DNA of 23,529 bases from Paracoccus denitrificans (GTDB lineage: Bacteria; Pseudomonadota; Alphaproteobacteria; Rhodobacterales; Rhodobacteraceae): assembly GCA_003240735.1 (NCBI GenBank), contig QFNE01000030.1, positions 1 to 23,529 of the forward strand, given 5' to 3'. Position 1 is the stretch's first letter. Each line of letters starts with the position of its first letter. This document shows positions 1-7,202 of this stretch, piece after piece. The position numbers were made by a program, and so were the translations under genes. A model generated the notes under the pieces. That model was not told the DNA's origin. It saw nothing but the letters and a program-made list of their open reading frames with translations, and searched no databases.

Positions 1-228
1 GGGCAGATCATCGACAATGAAGGTAGTATCGACAAAAGACTGCTTTCGCAGACAGCCAACTTCAAAATTTTCAACGGTCACAACCAACTCTCGAGCCTTA
101 CGAAAACGAGGCGGTTCCGAATTGAAGTAGAGGAACCATCGCGCCTCCCAGTCTATGCAGATACAGAATTTGTCATGGGGTTGCGACAAGTCCGGCCGCC
201 AGACCCTAACAATCTCCCACCTCTGCAC
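1..228 (-). CDS. Probable toxin partner of the Panacea antitoxin (partial, GTG start)
   Basis: An open frame of 76 codons starts with GTG at 228 and runs off the left edge without a stop. AGAGG lies about 8 nt upstream. It begins 10 nt after the stop of the Panacea gene, so the two are probably co-transcribed. The visible protein includes WRPDLSQPHDKFCICID, then WFLYFNSEPP, then KQSFVDTTFIVDDLP. The PHDKF...FYIN-like...SFVD pattern vaguely recalls PemK/MazF-fold toxins or the small hypothetical proteins often paired with Panacea antitoxins, but I cannot assign a family. Position and coupling are the main reasons to propose a toxin. The frame cannot extend upstream past an in-frame TGA inside the antitoxin gene. 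Confidence 0.6.
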   Translation of the reverse strand, partial: MQRWEIVRVWRPDLSQPHDKFCICIDWEARWFLYFNSEPPRFRKARELVVTVENFEVGCLRKQSFVDTTFIVDDLP

Positions 229-238
229 CGGCTGCCTC

Positions 239-814
239 TTAAAGTCTTGTTGCTGCGCGGTCGATCATGGGCGAGTCAATTAGGCTCGACAGCACAGCAT
301 CCGCCTCGCCCAGTTCAGCCAACCAGTAATGCGGGTTCATCTCATTATTCAGGCCAGGCTTTGCCCAAGCTGCCTCATAAGCAGCGTCACGATGGGAAAG
401 CTCACGAAGCTGCCCGAAGGACATTTCTCCGTATGTCTTCAACGATGTGTCCAAGTATTCCATATCTGAGCCAGACAGAGCAGAAAAATTCAACTTATCA
501 TCGTTCGCAAAGAGGTGAATTTTATTGCCTTCATTCTCGAACAAAATGCGATCACGTATCATATCCAGGAGCTCATCGGGCATTCCAGAATCATTCTTGA
601 CGAGATTGTATATTTCGGACGGGACAGGGCCATGGTTCATAGCCACATACCTATCGCCGGAAATGGGCCGCCCCCAGTCCAGAAGGTGCTCCCGGTCAGC
701 AAAAAAGAAGATCTTGCCGACATAATACTGTGTGATCCCAGGCTTCTTTGAAGCCAGGAACTGCATCCCTTGGATACACTTATTGTAGTCGATCTTGAAG
801 CGAACGCGGGTCAT
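239..814 (-). CDS. panA: Panacea (SocA-like) domain antitoxin
   Basis: A 191-residue protein of the SocA/Panacea domain family (formerly DUF4065). Residues 24-50 (PGITQYYVGKIFFFADREHL...GRPISGD) and the signature AMNHGPVPSEIYN at 58-70 are typical. Panacea proteins are promiscuous antitoxins that neutralise unrelated toxins; SocA of Caulobacter acts as a ClpXP adaptor for its toxin. The protein is presumably cytosolic. The gene is followed after 10 nt by the GTG-start partner frame, an antitoxin-first layout. The start at 814 has only a weak GUGAG-like ribosome site. The family assignment is good; the identity of its toxin is inferred from position. Confidence 0.88.
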   Translation of the reverse strand: MTRVRFKIDYNKCIQGMQFLASKKPGITQYYVGKIFFFADREHLLDWGRPISGDRYVAMNHGPVPSEIYNLVKNDSGMPDELLDMIRDRILFENEGNKIHLFANDDKLNFSALSGSDMEYLDTSLKTYGEMSFGQLRELSHRDAAYEAAWAKPGLNNEMNPHYWLAELGEADAVLSSLIDSPMIDRAATRL

Positions 815-934
815 ATCTCACAAGCCCTCGCCGATGACGGAAGAGCGATCTGGGCAGGTCTATCAGGTAGTCACTCTACGCCAACGGACAAGACAAGGGA
901 AGTAACGTTTGTCAAGCCAGAATGTGACACTCCA

Positions 935-1015
935 TCACGACATCAGCCCCTTCGCAATCAGATCCATCGCCATCTTGTGGTCATCCGAGTAAATCAGCGC
1001 CTCTTGGCTCGAGGC
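935..1015 (-). pseudogene. Possible 3' gene fragment, C-terminal 26 codons
   Basis: Between the Panacea gene and the next minus-strand gene, a frame bounded by TAA (1018-1016) and TGA (937-935) reads ASSQEALIYSDD followed by HKMAMDLIAKGLMS. It has no start codon except internal ATGs near its end. The amphipathic, protein-like composition suggests the tail of a lost gene, but the stretch is short and chance cannot be excluded. The rest of 815-1058 shows nothing else convincing. Confidence 0.2.
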
Positions 1016-1058
1016 TTACCTTGATACAAGGTTGCTCTGCCCCCGATACGAAGACAAT

Positions 1059-1337
1059 TCACCCTCTCCGGAACGGCACCACGTTCCCAGCCTCATCGCC
1101 GCGCATGAACGCATGGGCACCGTGCTTCTCGAGGTCTTGGATCGCCTCGTTGCGCGCGTCCCGGTCGCTGGCGAACCGATCCTCACAGACATGGCTGGTG
1201 CCCTCTGCGTCGACCACCTCGAGGATCCAGTCCTTCTCGTCCTCGCCCCTGTAGATCTGGATGTCGAACCGCAGGCCGTCGACCACCACCGACTGGCTCT
1301 TGCCGGAATGCACAATGTTGGGCGTGTCGTCGGTCAT
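1059..1337 (-). CDS. Small conserved hypothetical protein
   Basis: 92 residues from ATG at 1337, preceded by GGAGAG about 8 nt upstream; the frame upstream of this start is open but has poor protein character. The core WILEVVDAEGTSHVCEDRFA followed by SDRDARNEAIQDLEKHGAHAF resembles small alphaproteobacterial hypothetical proteins that combine a beta-rich strand segment with a helix. No enzymatic motif, signal peptide or membrane segment is seen. It has no close operon partner; the 274 bp to the divergent gene at 1612 hold the presumed promoters of both. The function is unknown. Confidence 0.65.
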   Translation of the reverse strand: MTDDTPNIVHSGKSQSVVVDGLRFDIQIYRGEDEKDWILEVVDAEGTSHVCEDRFASDRDARNEAIQDLEKHGAHAFMRGDEAGNVVPFRRG

Positions 1338-1611
1338 GCGCCTGCTCTCCACAGTGCCTCGATGCATCCCTGCTCGACGGCAAAAGCTTCCGACTTTGAA
1401 TGCCGAAAAGATTCGTAAAACATACTGGACGCTGTTTTCATGCCGACAATATGGGGAAAGACGCCGCACCTCAACGCCGCACAAACCCCAACAAACGGAG
1501 CTGACCAGCAGGCCGAACCGATCATGATGCAACCGCCGGGAGATTTTTGCTTCCCGAACGATGACACCCCGGCATAGGCTCATCAACGAATATTCGAAGA
1601 ACGGATTGAAG

Positions 1612-2865
1612 ATGCAAATTCCTGGACCTCTGGTCATGCCAGCTTTGGTCGCAGCGGCCACCGTGCTCTTGGTTTTAGTTGCCGTCATCCTGAAGGTGTC
1701 GTCCAAGCGCAAAGCGGTCGAGGGCAAGCTGGCAGAGTTGGAGGTGCGCTTCGCCCCGGTGATCGACGCAGATGCCACCGCAAAGCAGATCATCAGCGAG
1801 GCCGAGAGCAGCGCGGCATCCATCAAGAGGGAAGCTGCAACAGTCGCATCAAGCATCGCTGATCTTCGCCGCCAGTATGCCGAGAAGAAGGTCATATATG
1901 ACCGGCTTGCCTCGGAAGTCGCCTTGTTCGATGAACGCCTCGCCTTCGCGGAAATGGGCGTCTATGAACCCCACTTTGATTTCACGGACAGCGAGCAGTT
2001 CAAGGATGCCATCGAGCGTGTCCGGGCCGAGCAGAAAGCGATGGTCTCCGCGAAGACCGCCGCGATCTGCGCGACAAACTGGACGGTAGATGGCAGCAAG
2101 TCCAAAGGACAGACCATGACCGGCCGCAACATCAGGTTGACCCTCCGGGCCTTCAACAATGAATGTGACGCCGCCATCGCCAATGTTCGCTGGAACAACG
2201 CTAACGCCATGGTCAAGCGCATCGGCTATGCCCGGGCTGCCCGCGAAGAGCAGAAGCTTATCCGCGAGATGGAGGAGGCCGAACGGGAAGAGGCGAAATA
2301 CCAGAAGCTGCTTGAGAAGGCCAAGACCGACGCCATCGGTGCCCATGGGGCGAAGCTGGAAGCCTACTCGCATCAAATCGAAATTCTCCAACGCGACCTT
2401 GCCGAGGCTCATGCGAAGGTCGAGCGGGCGCAGGCGATGGCCGAAATGACGCGCTCGGGCTATGTCTACATCATTTCGAACATGGGGGCGTTCGGGCCTG
2501 ACATGGTGAAAATTGGACTGACACGGCGGCTCGACCCTACAGACCGGGTGCGCGAGTTGGGCGATGCCAGCGTTCCATTCTTCTTCGATACCCATGCCAT
2601 CATTTACAGCGACGAAGCCCCGGCCTTGGAGCGGGCCCTGCACACCGAGTTCGCCAAGCAGCGGGTTAACGCCACCAATATGCGGAAGGAGTTCTTCCGC
2701 GTCTCGCTGGACCAGGTCGAGGAGGCCGTGACCCGTCTTGCCCCAGGCGCGTCGTTCTTCAGGGATATCGAGGCGCAGGAATACCGGGAGACGATGGCCC
2801 TGCGGAACGCCCAGCTCGAGGCCCAGATCCAGCAGAAGGAAGCGGTCTTCCCGGATGCGATTTAA
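1612..2865 (+). CDS. Membrane-anchored coiled-coil DUF4041 / T5orf172 (GIY-YIG-like) protein
   Basis: 417 residues from ATG at 1612; an in-frame ATG at 1561 lacks a ribosome site and would only place extra polar residues before the membrane segment. Residues about 10-30 form one hydrophobic helix. Residues about 32-110 and 205-280 are Ala/Glu/Lys-rich and likely coiled coil, with a DUF4041-like region between them (INVRLTLRAFN-type segment, NVRWNNAN). The C-terminal T5orf172/Mug113 domain shows YVYIIS (from Y284), VKIGLTRR (from V299), a catalytic-type Glu at about 340 in ERALHTEF, then RVNATNMRKEFFRV. This family belongs to the GIY-YIG nuclease superfamily and is frequent in phages and islands. 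A DNA or RNA nicking role at the membrane is inference. Confidence 0.85.
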   Translation: MQIPGPLVMPALVAAATVLLVLVAVILKVSSKRKAVEGKLAELEVRFAPVIDADATAKQIISEAESSAASIKREAATVASSIADLRRQYAEKKVIYDRLASEVALFDERLAFAEMGVYEPHFDFTDSEQFKDAIERVRAEQKAMVSAKTAAICATNWTVDGSKSKGQTMTGRNIRLTLRAFNNECDAAIANVRWNNANAMVKRIGYARAAREEQKLIREMEEAEREEAKYQKLLEKAKTDAIGAHGAKLEAYSHQIEILQRDLAEAHAKVERAQAMAEMTRSGYVYIISNMGAFGPDMVKIGLTRRLDPTDRVRELGDASVPFFFDTHAIIYSDEAPALERALHTEFAKQRVNATNMRKEFFRVSLDQVEEAVTRLAPGASFFRDIEAQEYRETMALRNAQLEAQIQQKEAVFPDAI

Positions 2866-2966
2866 CAGCCGGTCAATTCCGGCAGGCCCGAACCGTAGCG
2901 GGGCACGGGACTATCGCAAGATCAGCTTGGGTGGCGTAAGCTAAAACGAAGTCCGGAGCGCAAACC

Positions 2967-3706
2967 TTGGAATACAGCTTTCACATCGATGGCAGCTATA
3001 AGCCTGAGACCATCCCGATGGATCGACTGGGGGAGTATCTGCAAGCGCTTGCCCAGTTCCTTGGAGAGAAGGCAAACGTCCACCTTGCCGAGGTCAAGGA
3101 AGGCAGCGTGGCGGTTAACGTGGACGTCGATGCCGCAGCACAGTTGCGGGTCGCAGAGCGCATCCAGGCAGCAAACAGTCCAGATGCTCCCAAAGATCTC
3201 GCCAAGGCGTTCGATGTGTTGGATGAAATGCTTCGGAAGGACAATGCGACCGGCAGCCTTCGTGACTGGGGTGAGCGGGTAATCATCCCCTTTCCTGGCA
3301 TCAAGAGGAAGCTTCCCCCCGTTTTCGGTCCCATCAGACAGGAGGGGAGCCTGACGGGACAGGTGGTCAGAGTCGGCGGGAAAGACGCAACCATCCCGGT
3401 TCACCTGCGCGATGGTGACACGGTCCTAACCGGGCTGACAGCAAACGAAGATATGGCGCGGCGGCTAGCACATCACTATCTCGGGGGGCGATCAGGGTGC
3501 ATGGCACAGGCACCTGGGTCCGTGAGGCAACCGGGACATGGCGTCTGCTCAATTTTCGCATCACCGATTTCGATGAACTGGACGATGCACCTCTTGGCGA
3601 TGTCATCGCTCGGCTGCGGGCGGCCAAGGGAAGCAAATGGAGTGAAGTGCCTGACCCCGTGTCGGATCTGCTCGCCGGTAGAAATGGTGATGGGGGGCCA
3701 CATTGA
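2967..3706 (+). CDS. Unknown protein upstream of PIN gene; frame interrupted at a G6 tract
   Basis: The frame starting with TTG at 2967 reads a protein of about 170 residues up to LAHHYLGG, then loses protein character. The continuation lies in the -1 frame and reads AIRVHGTGTWVREATGTWRL to DLLAGRNGDGGPH, ending at TGA 3704-3706. The join falls at six G's (3483-3488): a seventh G, or a -1 slip there, restores a single protein of about 246 residues. Its stop overlaps the TTG start of the PIN gene (TTGA), so the two are translationally coupled. I do not recognise the family. The coupling suggests an unusually large antitoxin or partner for the PIN nuclease. The tract may be a sequencing indel, a phase-variable tract, or a programmed slip; sequence alone cannot decide. 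Confidence 0.65.
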
Positions 3707-4203
3707 TCGTTGCCATTGATGCCAGCATTCTGATCTTCCTTTTCGAACGCGATGCCAGCGCTCCAATTGATGAAGCCACTGGGGAGCCGCTCCTGAGATG
3801 CTACGATCGGGTCAACCATCTGGTTGCCGAGCTCCAGGCGAACTCGGCGAAGATTGTCATTCCCACACCAGCGTTAGCCGAAATCTTGGTCAATGCCGGG
3901 GAAGCGGGCCCGGAGTGGCTCCGCATCATCGAAAAGTCGCCGCATTTCGTGGTCAGCCAGTTCGATAAACTCGCGGCCACTGAGCACGCGGCGAGGATGA
4001 TCGAGCGTCCGAGGCCCATCCCACAGGGCAAGCGGAAAGCGAAGTTCGATGACCAGATCATCGCCATCGCCCGTCTCGCCGGTGCCGAAGTCATCTATTC
4101 TGACGATGGCGATATTTGGAAGGATGCCGGGGCTGGGATCAGAGTGATCGGCACATGCGACCTTCGGCTGCCTCCGGAGGATCCGCAAGGCAATCTCTTC
4201 TGA
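3703..4203 (+). CDS. PIN-domain (VapC-like) protein
   Basis: 166 residues starting at TTG 3703, the only start that keeps the N-terminal motif; an in-frame TGA lies at 3688-3690. The PIN signature is clear: MIVAIDASILIFLFER with Asp6, PALAEILV with Glu60, KAKFDDQIIAIA with Asp116/117, and EVIYSDDGDI with Asp134/135/137. PIN proteins are Mg-dependent ribonucleases and many are VapC toxins. This one is longer than a typical VapC of about 130 residues, and its partner is not a small VapB-type DNA-binding antitoxin. Its start overlaps the stop of the upstream unknown gene, suggesting stoichiometric co-expression. The toxin role is inferred. Confidence 0.85.
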   Translation: MIVAIDASILIFLFERDASAPIDEATGEPLLRCYDRVNHLVAELQANSAKIVIPTPALAEILVNAGEAGPEWLRIIEKSPHFVVSQFDKLAATEHAARMIERPRPIPQGKRKAKFDDQIIAIARLAGAEVIYSDDGDIWKDAGAGIRVIGTCDLRLPPEDPQGNLF

Positions 4204-4243
4204 TGCCAAGACGTGTATCAACCGGCCACCCTCACTTGATTCA

Positions 4244-4765
4244 TCAGGGGCGGATCAATAGTTTCTCGAGCATCAACTTTGGAGAGGATGACGCTCCGCG
4301 ATTGAAGTATGCGACCGTGAATGCATTTTTCTTATGATTTCCTTTCCCCAATGACGGCCACTCACGGTATCGTTCAAGATCAGACCGCTCAAATGGATCG
4401 CGAGAAAAATCAAAGAGCACGAGCAGGCTTTTCCCTTTCCATTTTGTGAGCTTCTTGACCTCAGTTGCGTTTGTAACAGCAGACAGGTTCAAGCGGGCAT
4501 CATGGGGCCTTCTGACGGCAAACTCTACCGCGACATCTCCAATCACGTAATCGATGCTCCCCTCCCCCGTGAGACTCCCTGGCAGTGCGGAGCGAACCTC
4601 CGGTGATACAGCGCCAAAGTATCCCAGAAGGAATGTTCGCACCAAAGGGTTAAGGTCTCGCTCTCTGTATTCCGTTAAGGACAGAGTCTTTCTGAAATCT
4701 CGGTTGTGCAGCCCGTCAAACAGAAGCTCGAAAGCCTCTATCACCTCTTTAATTCGAATAGTCAT
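4244..4765 (-). CDS. Hypothetical protein, possible degenerate PD-(D/E)XK-like fold
   Basis: 173 residues. The segment GEGSIDYVIGDVAVEFAVRR resembles the Asp...Glu-x core spacing of restriction-like nucleases, and it is followed by KKLTKWKGKSLLVLFDFS, like the later strand of that fold. The usual ExK lysine is not obvious, so catalysis is uncertain. It is the last gene of the leftward cargo block, 49 bp beyond the DUF6998-like gene, and has only a weak ribosome site. Codon use is more AT-rich than in the chromosomal genes at the right. I do not recognise a named family; the fold suggestion rests on motif appearance only. Confidence 0.65.
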   Translation of the reverse strand: MTIRIKEVIEAFELLFDGLHNRDFRKTLSLTEYRERDLNPLVRTFLLGYFGAVSPEVRSALPGSLTGEGSIDYVIGDVAVEFAVRRPHDARLNLSAVTNATEVKKLTKWKGKSLLVLFDFSRDPFERSDLERYREWPSLGKGNHKKNAFTVAYFNRGASSSPKLMLEKLLIRP

Positions 4766-4814
4766 GTTCTAACTTTAAACTCCCTATGCTGGAGAACTAT
4801 GTTTCCAATCTCGA

Positions 4815-5240
4815 TCAACTGTTTGAGGAATGCAGAACCTTTATCGCGCGCAACTTCTTCAAACTGATCGGGCGCTGTCCGTTCTTCTGCATGGCTCCTG
4901 CCGCGTCCCATGCCGGAGCCCCCGGTCCGTCATATACAACCTCGGCCTCCTCGGGCGACACCACCTTCAGCACCACCAGCCTGTCACAGGTCGCATAAAG
5001 CGATACGGATTTGCCGCCCGTCATCTTGATTTGCACATCCCTGCCGTCAGCATCGACGGCGTCATGCCCTGGATGCGACCCGGGGTAGAGCGTCAGGCCA
5101 AGGGCCTCGGCCGCGACGACTTCGCCAATTGATCCGACAAGTTGGCCGTCTGGCGTGAACTTCCGACCGGAGTAAGCGGCGGACAGGGCTTCGACGGTGC
5201 GATAAATGTCGGCGACCGGGGACGGGAGGCGGATCTTCAT
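4815..5240 (-). CDS. DUF6998-like protein with nuclease-type GHDA...VQIK motif
   Basis: 141 residues. The central part reads GRKFTPDGQLVGSIGEVVAA, then PGHDAVDADGRDVQIKMTGG. The helix Glu, the Asp in GHDA, and Q-x-K in place of E-x-K match the layout of some PD-(D/E)XK enzymes and of DUF6998 proteins common in islands. Its ATG overlaps the stop of the upstream membrane-protein gene (ATGA), so the two are a coupled pair. This argues that a membrane partner and a putative nucleic-acid enzyme work together. DNA cleavage is not shown; the DUF assignment is from memory of the motif. Confidence 0.72.
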   Translation of the reverse strand: MKIRLPSPVADIYRTVEALSAAYSGRKFTPDGQLVGSIGEVVAAEALGLTLYPGSHPGHDAVDADGRDVQIKMTGGKSVSLYATCDRLVVLKVVSPEEAEVVYDGPGAPAWDAAGAMQKNGQRPISLKKLRAIKVLHSSNS

Positions 5241-5731
5241 GGGGCATCATCTTGTTTTGGAACGAGATCACCGGCCCTTGCTTGAACCTCGGGTCCCGTA
5301 TCGACTGGATCGGAAGCTCGCGCTTCAGGACCGTTTACTTCAATCCCTCGGGCGTTTTCGACCTGCGGAGGTTTACGTGCTGCTGACAGTGCCTCCTTCA
5401 CCCCCCAGAAACCGCAAACGAACAAGGCGAGCGAGCCGACGGCCAAAAGCACGGTCGTGACATGAAAAGCAACGCCGATGCCTTCCCAACGCTTCGAGGC
5501 GCGGCCCTTTTCGATGTAGGGGTGCTGCCAGATCAATGTCTGATTGTGCGCACCGGCCAAGTAGCAATAATTCGTCAGGTAGGTTCCGGCCGATGCGGCG
5601 GCAGCGCACGCGAGGCCGAACGCGAAACGCATCATCGGATCAACCAAGCTGTCCGCTCGCACTGGAGAGGTGCTGTTCGTCAGGATGCCGGAAGTAAATG
5701 TCAACATAGCGATCAGAGCCCCGCCATGCAT
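5237..5731 (-). CDS. Multi-pass membrane protein, 5' end probably disrupted
   Basis: From ATG 5731 the frame gives 164 residues with three or four hydrophobic helices (ALIAMLTFTSGIL, FAFGLACAAAASAGTYL, VTTVLLAVGSLALFVCGFW) and a polar C-terminal tail. The same frame is open upstream to 5860 and clearly coding: it reads EELNRQHALRAHQVHY, then LDKGNEAAISSGQAAVKNLF before the annotated Met, but has no ATG, GTG or TTG. One missing G near 5848 would join it to a frame starting with ATG at 5910. The true protein is therefore probably about 220 residues. Its stop overlaps the start of the DUF6998-like gene. The family is unknown; it may anchor or sense for its partner. Confidence 0.65.
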   Translation of the reverse strand: MHGGALIAMLTFTSGILTNSTSPVRADSLVDPMMRFAFGLACAAAASAGTYLTNYCYLAGAHNQTLIWQHPYIEKGRASKRWEGIGVAFHVTTVLLAVGSLALFVCGFWGVKEALSAARKPPQVENARGIEVNGPEARASDPVDTGPEVQARAGDLVPKQDDAP

Positions 5732-6049
5732 AAGGAAAAGGTTCTTGACCGCCGCCTGCCCGCTGGAAATCGCGGCTTCATTGCCCTTATCGAGATAGGA
5801 GTAATGAACTTGGTGCGCCCGCAGCGCATGCTGACGGTTCAGCTCCTCCAGATCAGTGTCTTATTCTCCCAATCTCGACGCCCTCCCGTATCTTGAGCCA
5901 GTCCGCTCATTATTGGGAGCACCCAAGGTTTCCACAAAGCGCTTGGCAGCATCACTCCGCTCTCAGATCCAGCGGCCAGCTGGGCAAGGGTCATATGTCG
6001 CCTTCAAGAGTGAACTGATGGCGTGGCTCAGCGGGCATCTGGGCTGAAT

Positions 6050-6598
6050 CTAGCCCCTGTCTTTGTTCCAAGGCATGTCGCTGTGAATTGGCCATTCAGT
6101 TGTGAGCCTTCGCTTTATCCCCGCGATATCAAATTCAAGCTTGGCAAGGTCTAGGTCGATCTGCCCCTTAGAGGCTTCGATTTCGAAAGCATTATTTTGA
6201 TCATTGATGCTGCTCATGTATTTTTGGGCGGCATCTGTGTAGGCTTTTCGGAGCCCATCTGCTTGATGCATCGCCTCATCAACGCCTCTTTCAGAAATTG
6301 GCCCCCTTCGCATCTTTGCAATCACCTTACCCTCTCGGAAAGAAGGTCGAAGCTCCTCAGAGACCAGGGCCGCTCTTTGATGCAACTGCAGGGCAGCAGA
6401 CCTCGCACTCGTCTGCGCCCTAAACAGTCTTTCCCATTCACCTTGCCTTGCAACCCGCTGAGAAACTCGCCAGGCAAGAAAGCCTGCGAGCGCAGAGAGA
6501 AATGCGGCAAAAACCTGTAGCGTGACGGGATTGATCCAATCAGCCGTTGTTGCGACATGTCGCCAAGCCGTGAAATAGCCTCTCCACCAATCCCACAT
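6050..6598 (-). CDS. Single-pass membrane protein, hypothetical
   Basis: 182 residues. The N-terminal part has Trp-rich start residues, then one transmembrane helix near 26-45 (TLQVFAAFLSALAGFLAW). A long charged region follows, predicted helical and likely coiled coil (RQGEWERLFRAQTSARSAAL, KGQIDLDLAKLEFDIAGIKR). It starts 2 nt after the stop of the DUF6680-like gene, so both are one transcription unit. No enzymatic motif is seen. The topology, a short N-terminus plus one helix and a cytosolic coil, suits a sensor or adaptor, but that is inference. Confidence 0.7.
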   Translation of the reverse strand: MWDWWRGYFTAWRHVATTADWINPVTLQVFAAFLSALAGFLAWRVSQRVARQGEWERLFRAQTSARSAALQLHQRAALVSEELRPSFREGKVIAKMRRGPISERGVDEAMHQADGLRKAYTDAAQKYMSSINDQNNAFEIEASKGQIDLDLAKLEFDIAGIKRRLTTEWPIHSDMPWNKDRG

Positions 6599-6600
6599 AC

Positions 6601-7119
6601 CTACACCGTTTGGTTCAATGGCGCGTCCGGCTCGGTAGAAACCTGCTCGGCATCTGAGGCGACGGTATGCGGCACGTGCTCAACCGTCATTCCCGACAGG
6701 CAGACAGGAAGCGGCTTCACGCCGACTGACGGGATGCTGACCAAGGCGGCAAAATCATAACGAGCTTTCGAGGGATCGGCGGCCTTGACCATCGCATTGA
6801 CGATTTTTACCAACTTAGCGCCTGTAAAATCTGTTCCAAGCCCGCGATATATTGCGATGACATCGTGGTCTTCGATGAATTCGATAGGGATACTGCAAAG
6901 TGCAGCGTTAAATTTTGATATGTCGAATGAAGTTGCCTTGTCTCCATTCGTGATAGCGAATCTATAAGCAACCAAGTCGGATACCACGGCCAGCTTTCTT
7001 CGCTTAATTTCGTCTTGTTCCCGTGCCCTGTCCTCCGCTCTCTTTTGCCACACTTGATAGCCAAGTGTCAGAAGACCAACCGCCAAGGCTACGGCTGCGC
7101 CAGCGAATTCGCCAATCAT
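6601..7119 (-). CDS. DUF6680-like membrane protein
   Basis: 172 residues with an N-terminal transmembrane helix (residues 2-22, IGEFAGAAVALAVGLLTLGY), a charged QKRAEDRAREQDEIKRRKL stretch, then a soluble helical domain (VSDLVAYRFAITNGDK, FNAALCSIPIEFIEDHDVIA, GAKLVKIVNAMVKAA). The KRRKL-x(n)-LVAYR start and the overall layout recall DUF6680 proteins; the assignment is tentative. ATG 7119-7117 overlaps the stop of the 28-codon repressor-tail mini-ORF. The next gene follows after 2 nt. The function is unknown. Confidence 0.7.
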   Translation of the reverse strand: MIGEFAGAAVALAVGLLTLGYQVWQKRAEDRAREQDEIKRRKLAVVSDLVAYRFAITNGDKATSFDISKFNAALCSIPIEFIEDHDVIAIYRGLGTDFTGAKLVKIVNAMVKAADPSKARYDFAALVSIPSVGVKPLPVCLSGMTVEHVPHTVASDAEQVSTEPDAPLNQTV

Positions 7120-7202
7120 TCTGCCCTACTCCTCAGCCTTACCCCAGTTCCCTCGCCGTTCTCGGCGATGAACTCGACCCCGGCGCTTTTGGATGGCGGC
7201 AT
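7116..7202 (-). pseudogene. Relic of a second XRE repressor C-terminus (28-codon mini-ORF)
   Basis: The frame from ATG 7202 to TGA 7118-7116 reads MPPSKSAGVEFIAENGEGTG then VRLRSRAE. It is plainly homologous to the end of the intact repressor nearby (EKAGVVFLAENGNGPGVAIR), with the shared AGVxFxAENGxGxGV core. The helix-turn-helix part is absent. It is tightly packed: its ATG overlaps the stop of the upstream gene (TAATG) and its stop overlaps the next start (ATGA). It could still be translated, but it looks like the scar left when a repressor module was exchanged. Confidence 0.6.

Noticed and set aside
770..1024. Plus-strand 84-codon ORF between Panacea and the small hypothetical gene
   Set aside because: Overlaps the Panacea 5' end on the opposite strand, with no ribosome site and no family character.
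5856..6047. Plus-strand 63-codon GTG-start ORF
   Set aside because: No good ribosome site, opposite to all neighbours, and it overlaps the likely 5' part of the minus-strand membrane protein. Composition is not decisive; left out as unsupported.
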